DNA of 64,000 nt, from assembly GCA_009787385.1 (NCBI GenBank), contig WRGC01000001.1, positions 1-64,000 on the forward strand, in the 5' to 3' direction. Source of the stretch: Bacillota bacterium. GTDB lineage: Bacteria; Bacillota; Clostridia; Christensenellales; Pumilibacteraceae. The notes under the pieces were generated by a model, which worked only from the letters and a program-made list of their open reading frames with translations, was not told the origin of the DNA and did no database searches. Of this stretch, positions 57,826 through 64,000 are shown in pieces (the stretch's first letter is position 1; each line of letters opens with the position of its first letter). A program made the position numbers and the translations under genes.

Positions 57826-58602
57826 TTGCAAAAGCAAATTTTGTATCAAGGGACAAAAAAATCTTATTCTTTTGTAGCTGCCAAAAATTTAGCTAAACGA
57901 GGTTATAAGATAATTGGATGTAATTCTCTCAATGATTTGGTTGATAAGATAGATGAAAATTCTACAGCAGTGTTGCCTTTTGATTTTACAGATAGGATAG
58001 ATCATAAAATTTTGCAAATACTTATGACCATATCTCAAAGAGATGTTTATATTAATCAAGTTATTGCAGAAGCTTTAGATTTTAGACTTTTTTTTATTAA
58101 GACTATACACGACTTATTGTCAATTAAAACTATAAAAATGAGCGAGTTGGCATATGCTAGTTGTGGACATACAGTGCAAGCCATATTGCCTTTAGCATCT
58201 ATAAAAATCGTAGAGGAAGAGAGTGTATTGGATAATCTAGACGAGAATATTGTAGGTGTAGCCAATGTTTACAATCAATCAAAAGAGCTTTCTATGTCCC
58301 CTACAAGCCTTTTACGAGATGGAAATTTGACTGCTAAGTATTGTGTCCTTTCAAATAAGCCAAATTATCTCAAAGAAGCTGAGACAATTTTGTTGTCACT
58401 AGAAACAAAAGAATTGTCTGTAGATATGATGTCAATATTGGGGATGCTAACAATGTCTAATATAGAGCTTACATCAATAAACACAATTCAGGATAAAATA
58501 ATTTTAACATTTAAAGGAAATGTAAAGGATAAAAACACAAAAGAAATACTAAGTTCTTTAGCCGAAATAGCTAAGGGGCTTAGAGTGTTAGGCAATATAT
58601 AG
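57826..58602 (+). CDS. Prephenate-dehydratase-like protein with altered catalytic motif
   Basis: 258 residues. The N-terminal YQGTKKSYSFVAAKNL, the SLNDLVDKIDENSTAVLPFDF block and the middle HTVQAIL follow the layout of prephenate dehydratase, and the C-terminal 75 residues match its ACT regulatory domain (GNVKDKNTKEILSSLAEIAKGLRVLGNI). The catalytic Thr-Arg-Phe motif is replaced: NLTAKYCVL stands where NxTRFLVL is expected. It may be a regulatory pseudoenzyme. TTG start at 57826 with GGAG eight bases upstream. No other aromatic amino acid genes are near. Confidence 0.65.
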   Translation: MQKQILYQGTKKSYSFVAAKNLAKRGYKIIGCNSLNDLVDKIDENSTAVLPFDFTDRIDHKILQILMTISQRDVYINQVIAEALDFRLFFIKTIHDLLSIKTIKMSELAYASCGHTVQAILPLASIKIVEEESVLDNLDENIVGVANVYNQSKELSMSPTSLLRDGNLTAKYCVLSNKPNYLKEAETILLSLETKELSVDMMSILGMLTMSNIELTSINTIQDKIILTFKGNVKDKNTKEILSSLAEIAKGLRVLGNI

Positions 58603-58674
58603 TAAAATACAATGTGTTTTTAGTAATGTTAATAAAAATACAAATAGCTTCCAAAAATCTATTTGGGTAAAGTA

Positions 58675-59526
58675 ATGATAAATTGTACAAAATGCGGAAA
58701 TAATAATCCACAGGGAGCTAGTTTTTGCTCTAACTGTGGTACGACACTAGATGCAACGATTGTAGACAAATCTCCTTTTGGTATAGAATATGAGAGTTCT
58801 AAAAGCAACAATCCATTTGGGGTGGGGTATGATAATTCATATTCGCAACAAATTCAAGCAAAAGGGGGAGGTTACAATTCATCTATTCACAATCCATATT
58901 ATGCTACTGCAGAACATTCAGAGCGACAGAGTTGGTCTAATTTTGTATATATAACTATTTTGATTATTGGTCTATGTAATTTGCTTAATTTTATTAGTTG
59001 GACTTACACTTCGTCTATATTGTTTGCAAATATTGATATTCCTACAGGTATAGTATCCAGAGCTTTGCCTGATATATTTGTGACATATAGATTGACATTT
59101 GTCTTTGGATTGATATTGGCTTTGATTGTGGGGGTATGTGGTATGGTTGTAGTGTGGTTGTCTAGGCGTCTGCAGTACAAGAGTATATCTATACATTCAA
59201 AGGAAGAAAGAATAAAAATTGTAAAATTTATTGTTCCTCTATATATTGTTATGCTCATAGCCGTAGTTGCATTGGTAGTAGTAGCTGCTATCATGAGTGG
59301 CACAGGTGTAGAATTGACAAATTCATTGTTAGATGACGGTTGGAGTAAAGAAGAAATTAAAAATTTTCTTAATACAGTAAGTATAGATTTTGAAATAGAT
59401 AATGAGTTAGGTATTATTTACAATGTTTTTTTTGTTATACTTCAGTATGGTTGGCAGTTGGTGTTTTTGTGTATAGGTATATATAAGTGTATCAATATTA
59501 GCAAATTTTTGAAGCAAAAAAGTTAA
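58675..59526 (+). CDS. Zinc-ribbon membrane protein
   Basis: About 283 residues. The N-terminus is a small zinc ribbon (CTKCGNNNPQGASFCSNCG). A flexible Asn/Ser/Tyr-rich linker follows, then four hydrophobic helices, beginning FVYITILIIGLCNLLNFISW. This architecture is common in Firmicute membrane proteins of unknown role. ATG at 58675 (MINCTKCG) chosen because the zinc motif normally begins within a few residues of the start. No clear ribosome site. Confidence 0.75.
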   Translation: MINCTKCGNNNPQGASFCSNCGTTLDATIVDKSPFGIEYESSKSNNPFGVGYDNSYSQQIQAKGGGYNSSIHNPYYATAEHSERQSWSNFVYITILIIGLCNLLNFISWTYTSSILFANIDIPTGIVSRALPDIFVTYRLTFVFGLILALIVGVCGMVVVWLSRRLQYKSISIHSKEERIKIVKFIVPLYIVMLIAVVALVVVAAIMSGTGVELTNSLLDDGWSKEEIKNFLNTVSIDFEIDNELGIIYNVFFVILQYGWQLVFLCIGIYKCINISKFLKQKS

Positions 59527-59603
59527 TATAGTAAATTTAAAAACAAGATAAATCCTATATAGTGGTTAAATATTAAATGTAAAAAATTAACATTAGTCAC
59601 AAA

Positions 59604-59632
59604 TTGACAAGTTGAGCAAAATATGCTATAAT
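59604..59632 (+). promoter_or_regulatory. Perfect consensus promoter, leaderless gene
   Basis: TTGACA, 17 bases, TATAAT, six bases (AAAAAG), ATG at 59639. Both hexamers are exact sigma-A consensus. Confidence 0.88.
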
Positions 59633-59638
59633 AAAAAG

Positions 59639-59974
59639 ATGGAACAATCTACAATAAGAATGCGAATGAATGCTTTGTCCGAAGATGCTCAAACAGTATT
59701 GCGTACTTTGTGTAGCAATTATAGGGGAGCAATGCGTGTCAAGGCAGAATTTAGATGTAGTGTTTTTCATGGATTGGAGAAATTTAAAAAAGAAACATCA
59801 AAGAGTATGAGAGAAATTCGTCGTGCCAAACTTGTTACGAGTTGGAGAATTACTGATGAGTATGTAGACGAAGAGATTGATTTGTGTTATTTTACAGTTA
59901 ATGCCAATCTTAACTTGCAAATAGAGGATATGGCTGAGTTGAGTGTTAATTCTCAAACGGTATTTTTTGGTTAG
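59639..59974 (+). CDS. Unknown basic 111-residue protein
   Basis: A small soluble protein with an RMRMNALSEDAQTVLRTLCSNYRGAMRVKAEFRC start and alternating basic and acidic stretches. No motif recognised. It has an exact consensus promoter whose predicted start falls on the ATG, so it should be strongly and leaderlessly expressed. Start taken at 59639 (MEQSTIRM) because the promoter lies across the longer frame. Confidence 0.7.
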   Translation: MEQSTIRMRMNALSEDAQTVLRTLCSNYRGAMRVKAEFRCSVFHGLEKFKKETSKSMREIRRAKLVTSWRITDEYVDEEIDLCYFTVNANLNLQIEDMAELSVNSQTVFFG

Positions 59975-60060
59975 TATTTTTGTATAATTAAGTATAATAG
60001 TCCTTAAAACAAACAAAATTAGTTTTTATAATATAGCTTGCAAACTCAAGTGTTGATGTA

Positions 60061-60876
60061 ATGAATATAAAAATAAACAATAATATATTAGAGTTGGTTG
60101 GGAATACTCCAATTTTAAATGTGTCACCTATACATAGCGTTGGCAATATATTTGCTAAATTAGAATCATTTAACCCAACTCATAGTATATATGATAGGAT
60201 TGCTTTAGGACTTATAGAAAATGCATTGTTTAATCAAAATCTTTTTGACGGTGGTACGGTTTTGGATGCTGTGGATAATGAGATGGGTGTCTCTTTAGCT
60301 ATGGTGTGTGCAGTGAAAGGATTGAATTGTGTACTTATTGTACCACAAGATTTTGACCAAATACTTAAAAACAGAGTGCAGTCATATGGGGCCAAAATAG
60401 AAATTGTAAATGGCGGTATAATTGAAGCTATTAAGAAAGCAAGAAGTAGATCTATGTCTTTGTATAGAGGTGCTTTTGTGCCTAGTATGGTTGGTGCTGA
60501 TGTTTTGATATCTTGTTGTTCGTTGATTGCACAAGAAATTTGGAGACGAATTGGTGATATTGTAGATACAATAGTTTTGCCGTTATGTATAGGAGTTTTG
60601 GCAACAGTAATTATAGATTATTATAGCAACAAAAATTCAAGAATTAGCTTTGTTTTGGCGAGCGGTACAGACATTCAAAAAAATGATATATTAGATATTC
60701 AAAACAAAGTACAGACACACATTGTAGATATTGACTCTATATATGATAGTATGCAAGAGTTGGGCAATATTGGAATAAGTGCAGGGATTATGTCTAGTAC
60801 AGTGTATTCGGCTTCAAAGCAATTGGCTCAAGATAGAAAGAATCATAAGAATATTTTGGCATTGTTTGCAGATTAG
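60061..60876 (+). CDS. Cysteine-synthase-like protein lacking the PLP lysine
   Basis: 271 residues, fold type II PLP enzyme family. ELVGNTPILNV and LESFNPTHSIYDRIALGLIENAL match cysteine synthase, but the lysine that binds PLP (normally in SVKDR or SVKCR) is tyrosine (SIYDR). The substrate loop TSGNTG reads VDNEMG. The remaining fold is conserved (LAMVCAVKGLNCVLIVPQ). The protein is intact, so it may be a pseudoenzyme with a binding or regulatory role. It is about 40 residues shorter than typical CysK. Confidence 0.75.
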   Translation: MNIKINNNILELVGNTPILNVSPIHSVGNIFAKLESFNPTHSIYDRIALGLIENALFNQNLFDGGTVLDAVDNEMGVSLAMVCAVKGLNCVLIVPQDFDQILKNRVQSYGAKIEIVNGGIIEAIKKARSRSMSLYRGAFVPSMVGADVLISCCSLIAQEIWRRIGDIVDTIVLPLCIGVLATVIIDYYSNKNSRISFVLASGTDIQKNDILDIQNKVQTHIVDIDSIYDSMQELGNIGISAGIMSSTVYSASKQLAQDRKNHKNILALFAD

Positions 60877-60930
60877 TGTGAGATGTTTTGAGTATCAAAA
60901 ATAATACACAGTATTGAAAATAATATATTT

Positions 60931-61356
60931 ATGAATAAACAACAATTGGAACAAATATTGCCACATCGTCAAGAAATGTTGTTACTAGATACATGTGAAA
61001 AAGTAGACGACAATCACGCTTTGGCCACATACAAAATAAGAGGTGATGAGTTCTTTTTGCGTGGTCATTTTCCAGACAATCCTGTAGTGCCAGGTGTAAT
61101 ATTGTGTGAAATTATGGCACAATCTTGTTGCGTGTTAATAAATCAATCCAATGATGACCAAACTCACAAAGAGCGTATTGCTTATTTTACAGGAATTAAA
61201 GAAGCCAAGTTTAAGGGTATAGTTCGTCCGCAAGATGAGTTGAAAATAGAAACTGAATTGACTAGACAAATGTCCAACTTTTATTTTGCAAAAGGTAAAA
61301 TTGTTGTAAAAGACAATATAGTTGCTTTGGCAGAATTTAGTTTTGCTTTGGTATAA
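60931..61356 (+). CDS. fabZ: 3-hydroxyacyl-ACP dehydratase
   Basis: A hotdog-fold dehydratase of fatty acid synthesis, 141 residues. ILPHRQEMLLLDTCEKV at the N-terminus and the catalytic histidine in RGHFPDNPVVPGVILCEIMAQ are typical. FTGIKEAKFKGIVRPQDEL completes the family pattern. No other fab genes in the window. It could act as FabZ in membrane lipid synthesis. Confidence 0.93.
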   Translation: MNKQQLEQILPHRQEMLLLDTCEKVDDNHALATYKIRGDEFFLRGHFPDNPVVPGVILCEIMAQSCCVLINQSNDDQTHKERIAYFTGIKEAKFKGIVRPQDELKIETELTRQMSNFYFAKGKIVVKDNIVALAEFSFALV

Positions 61357-61374
61357 GTATATATTATAAAAATT

Positions 61375-61662
61375 ATGAAATTAGATAAAACAGACAAAAT
61401 AGATAGAGCAGAAAAGATATTAGGAAACAAGTTGTCAATATCTTACAATGAAGCTAAAACAGAAGATGATAGATTGATAGTTGTTTATGTATTTGGTATT
61501 AGATATGCAAAAGAATTTAGGGAGCATAGTATCAATTTAATCAAGTTGTTGGAGTATAGCAAAATAGGCATGCAAAATGCAAAGGCACTAGATATAGGAA
61601 TTAAACTTGCCGAACATGTTGTGGATATAGAAAAGATACGCAAGTTTTTGAGTTTTATTTAA
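61375..61662 (+). CDS. Unknown 95-residue protein
   Basis: Small, soluble, charged and helical. No signal peptide, no motif recognised. It lies 18 bases after fabZ, so they may be co-transcribed, and ends at a strong terminator. Confidence 0.55.
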   Translation: MKLDKTDKIDRAEKILGNKLSISYNEAKTEDDRLIVVYVFGIRYAKEFREHSINLIKLLEYSKIGMQNAKALDIGIKLAEHVVDIEKIRKFLSFI

Positions 61663-61664
61663 AC

Positions 61665-61698
61665 AAAAAAACACGGTTTTTTATTACCGTGTTTTTTT
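61665..61698. terminator. Bidirectional terminator between convergent genes
   Basis: A 13-bp stem (seven A, ACACGGT and complement) ends the plus-strand run and lies about 45 bases past the stop of the convergent Fur-family gene. Confidence 0.88.
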
Positions 61699-61743
61699 GT
61701 TGGTTGATATTATAGCAAAATAACTTATTATTTGTCATACAAC

Positions 61744-62109
61744 TTACACATCACAATCATTGCATAGACCACGCAAAGTTACATCTATTTTATTTATTTT
61801 TAGTGAATGAGTATTGATATCAAAAGGTATGTTGAACTTTGGAATATCAACTAGTTTCCCACATTTTTCACACACAAAATGATAGTGTTCTGTATTTCGG
61901 TGATCAAATCTCATAGCCCCATTAAATATTCCCGCTGTTTGAATGTCCCCATTTTCTATTGCTACCCCTAAGTTGCGATATACTGTAGCTTTGGATATAG
62001 ACGGATGTTTTTTAGAAATATTGTTGTATATTTCATCAGCCGTAGGGTGTTGACCATGCTCATTGAGAGCATCTAATATTATTTGTCTTTGTAATGTATT
62101 TCGTGCCAT
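61744..62109 (-). CDS. Fur/PerR-family metal-responsive regulator
   Basis: A 121-residue transcription regulator. The winged helix region (RQIILDALNEHGQHPTADEIYNNI, ISKATVYRNLGVAIENG) is followed by the dimer domain with EHYHFVCEKCGKL and CNDC zinc-binding cysteines. The HYHF metal site is typical of Fur/PerR/Zur. Which metal or oxidant is sensed cannot be read. Confidence 0.9.
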   Translation of the reverse strand: MARNTLQRQIILDALNEHGQHPTADEIYNNISKKHPSISKATVYRNLGVAIENGDIQTAGIFNGAMRFDHRNTEHYHFVCEKCGKLVDIPKFNIPFDINTHSLKINKIDVTLRGLCNDCDV

Positions 62110-62191
62110 ACTATTATTTATATCAATTTATAATATATATATATCTTGTGCCAATTATTATATAATAATTATTATTATTTGTCAAGTAAAT

Positions 62192-62415
62192 TTAAATAAA
62201 ATAAAAAACTCCACGCTTTATCTCTCTACTAATACTACTTTTGTTACGGTTAAGCATTCTAGCGATACTAGATATACTTGCACCCGCATCTAAAGCTTTT
62301 TCAATTTCTAGTCTTTCATACAAACATAAGTGTTTGCCTTTTCTCTTTTGTGTGCTATAATATTCTTGCTCTATAGTTTGTCCTTGTGTTTGTAGTTTTG
62401 TTGTTAAACCTATTA
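62192..62415 (-). pseudogene. Remnant of an IS30-family transposase N-terminus
   Basis: The minus strand encodes KGKHLCLYERLEIEKALDAG and then ASISSIARMLNRNKSSISRE, the helix-turn-helix of IS30 transposases, and stops soon after (IKRGVFYFI). The catalytic DDE domain is absent and no start codon is obvious upstream. It is a decayed insertion-sequence fragment between fur and rpsJ. A hairpin with six T nearby (AAGTCCC/GGGGCTT) may belong to the same relic. Confidence 0.7.
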
Positions 62416-62541
62416 TACCACAAGTCCCTCTCTATGGGGCTTTTTTATTACCATTATCTACTGCAATGGTATTCATACCGTTGCTTTTCATTCTACAATG
62501 CTCCCTCCAATAAAAAACAATAAAAACTTTTTAAAAAGTAG

Positions 62542-62570
62542 TTGACATATCTAAAATTACATAGTATAAT
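62542..62570 (+). promoter_or_regulatory. S10-operon promoter
   Basis: TTGACA, 17 bases, TATAAT. Predicted start at about 62577, leaving a leader of about 135 bases before rpsJ. Confidence 0.82.
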
Positions 62571-62574
62571 CAAG

Positions 62575-62596
62575 AAACTGTTGTTAAAGACAGTTT
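62575..62596 (+). promoter_or_regulatory. Leader hairpin with T-rich tail
   Basis: AAACTGT and ACAGTTT pair over an 8-base loop, followed by TTGTTTTG. It begins at the predicted transcription start. It could be an attenuator or a 5' end stabiliser of the ribosomal operon mRNA. Confidence 0.5.
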
Positions 62597-62711
62597 TTGT
62601 TTTGTGCGGTATGGCACACACGATACAGTTGTACCAATAGTGATTTTATCAAAAAAACAATTGATTTGGTAGACATTGCCAAATACAAAACATAATCCAC
62701 AGGAGTGCAAA

Positions 62712-63020
62712 ATGGCAGGTCAAAAAATACGAATAAAACTCAAAGCATATGATCATGATTTGATTGATTTATCTGCTGCAAGAATAGTTGATGTAGCAAA
62801 ACGCACGGGAACAAAAGTTTGTGGACCTATACCTCTTCCAACTGATAGAGAAATAGTAACTATTTTGAGAGCAGTACACAAATACAAAGATGCTAGAGAA
62901 GCTTTTGAAATGCGTACACACAAGAGATTGATAGATATTTATTCACCGTCTGCAAAGACTGTAGAAAGTTTGATGAAATTAGATTTGCCTGCTGGAGTGG
63001 ATATTCAAATCAAACTTTAA
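62712..63020 (+). CDS. rpsJ: 30S ribosomal protein S10
   Basis: 102 residues, standard size. [20 protein letters not shown] is the usual N-terminus; [16 protein letters not shown] and [11 protein letters not shown] match S10. AGGAG lies six bases before the ATG at 62712; the longer frame starts in the leader. First gene of the S10 operon. Confidence 0.96.
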   Translation: MAGQKIRIKLKAYDHDLIDLSAARIVDVAKRTGTKVCGPIPLPTDREIVTILRAVHKYKDAREAFEMRTHKRLIDIYSPSAKTVESLMKLDLPAGVDIQIKL

Positions 63021-63163
63021 TATCTATATTGTTAGCGTTAGGGGATTTAAAATCGCTAAATAATAAGGTTTGTACATCAACTGTTAGGGGATTGTTGAGG
63101 CGTTTTGTTGTTTTGTTTGCAAGCAAAATAGCAATGTCAACTTAAATCAATTAAGGAGATCTT

Positions 63164-63631
63164 ATGACTAGGGGTGTAAAGGTTTTGATTTTTGGGGCTG
63201 TAGTGCTTGCTTTTTCTAGCGTATTGGGTTTTTTGAGTGTTTTATATGTTTTTGATACTCTAAGTGATGGTGGCTATTATATAGAGAGTATGAAAATAGA
63301 CAACATAAATGTTGATGTTGAGCAGCCCGAATATGACAGTATGTATGATAGGTTGTCTCATTTTGAGATAAGGGGTAGGCAAATTGATTTTGTAGATGGA
63401 GATATTTTGGGTGGGTTGAAAGCTCATCATAGATTGCGTGGTGGATTTATAGATGATAAGTTTGTAGAGTTTAGTGGTGTGATGGGGAGTCAGGGTGGCG
63501 ATGATTGGTTGAGATTGGATGGTAGTGAAAACTCTTTTTATGAAAGAGTGATTGTAAAAAATGGAAAAGTCCATTGGACAGTTCAAGAACCTAATAAACC
63601 AAAATTGCTTTGGATATATTCAAAATCTTAA
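63164..63631 (+). CDS. Unknown membrane-anchored protein inserted in the S10 operon
   Basis: 155 residues with an N-terminal membrane helix (VLIFGAVVLAFSSVLGFLSVLYVF) and an outer, Asp/Gly-rich domain with alternating beta-like strands (VHWTVQEPNKPKLLWIYSK at the end). No family recognised. AGGAG precedes the ATG by five bases. It lies between rpsJ and rplC, which in most bacteria are adjacent. Spacing on both sides is about 100-140 bases. Confidence 0.7.
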   Translation: MTRGVKVLIFGAVVLAFSSVLGFLSVLYVFDTLSDGGYYIESMKIDNINVDVEQPEYDSMYDRLSHFEIRGRQIDFVDGDILGGLKAHHRLRGGFIDDKFVEFSGVMGSQGGDDWLRLDGSENSFYERVIVKNGKVHWTVQEPNKPKLLWIYSKS

Positions 63632-63728
63632 TAATTGGTTTGAAATGCCCTACATTTGAATATTGAAAACATTGAAAATAATAAATGTTGAATTGGGCTA
63701 AACTTTAATAATATTGGTGGTGACAAAA

Positions 63729-64000
63729 ATGGCAAAAGGTATTTTAGCAAAAAAATTGGGAATGACTCAAATCTTTGATGAGAAAGGTAGGGTTGTGCCT
63801 GTAACTGCTGTGTTGGCGGGTCCAATGTTTGTTTTGCAAAAAAAAACTAAGGATAGAGATGGTTACGATGCTGTTCAATGTGGTTTTTTTGACAAGCGTG
63901 CAAAGGTTACGAAAGAGCCACAAAAAGGGCATTTCAAAAAAGCAAATGTCACACCTAAGAGAATGATAGCAGAGTTTGATTTGGACAATTATGCAGATTT
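63729..64000 (+). CDS. rplC: 50S ribosomal protein L3, cut off by window end
   Basis: Only the first about 90 residues are in the window. MAKGILAKKLGMTQIFDEKGRVVPVT is unmistakable L3, followed by CGFFDKRAKVTKEPQKGHFKKA. It binds 23S rRNA near the peptidyl transferase centre. A GGTGG sequence lies ten bases before the ATG. Confidence 0.95.
   Translation, partial: MAKGILAKKLGMTQIFDEKGRVVPVTAVLAGPMFVLQKKTKDRDGYDAVQCGFFDKRAKVTKEPQKGHFKKANVTPKRMIAEFDLDNYAD

Overview
The window is very AT-rich bacterial DNA using the standard bacterial code (TAA, TAG and TGA all end genes). SecA, RF2, a SpoIIQ-like protein, lactose/cellobiose-type PTS parts, S10-operon ribosomal proteins and Shine-Dalgarno sites point to a low-GC Firmicute, probably an uncultured anaerobic or gut Clostridia-type lineage. 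That placement is inference.

Nearly all genes left of about 52 kb are on the minus strand. Most genes to the right are on the plus strand, and the bias of + strand bases flips from C-rich to G-rich at the same place. The switch holds four parS-like sites upstream of parB, then a gene-free stretch after parB with several DnaA-box matches. This looks like the chromosome origin, here without dnaA beside it.

Layout: (1) 0-8.4 kb: end of a surface Ig-like protein, a two-gene sugar ABC transporter lacking its ATPase, a lone EIIA(Glc) protein and a Ca2+-type P-ATPase. (2) 8.5-11.6 kb: rsmA, pth, a Gfo/Idh/MocA oxidoreductase and a YjbR-family protein. (3) 11.9-14.2 kb: a possible membrane-anchored toxin with a directly abutting partner gene and a broken second copy of the partner. 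(4) 14.4-24.8 kb: a nine-gene chitobiose/beta-glucoside PTS operon with a divergent RpiR regulator. (5) 25-36 kb: cell-surface and membrane genes, including an Ig-repeat protein, an Ig-like lipoprotein, a SpoIIQ-like protein and two CcdA-like proteins. (6) 36-52 kb: housekeeping genes (tpiA, dnaN, dnaB, mnmA, tsaD, secA) plus a giant exonuclease-RecQ-UvrD fusion. (7) 52-64 kb: parB, origin candidate, prfB, lepB, fabZ, Fur and the start of the S10 operon. Two intact genes here look like enzymes that lost their catalytic residues (prephenate dehydratase-like and cysteine synthase-like).

The two strongest general signals are these. First, a family of eleven dispersed elements of about 180-198 bp lies at 0.8-46.5 kb. 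They have GAGTGTACAA-type inverted ends and, in about half the copies, recognisable 8-9 bp target duplications, so they behave like non-autonomous transposons (MITEs). One sits on the start codon of the RecQ-UvrD gene. Second, at least seven genes (secA, parB, dnaN, mnmA, dCMP deaminase and two unknown genes) have a promoter ending 6-7 bases before the ATG, which predicts leaderless mRNAs.
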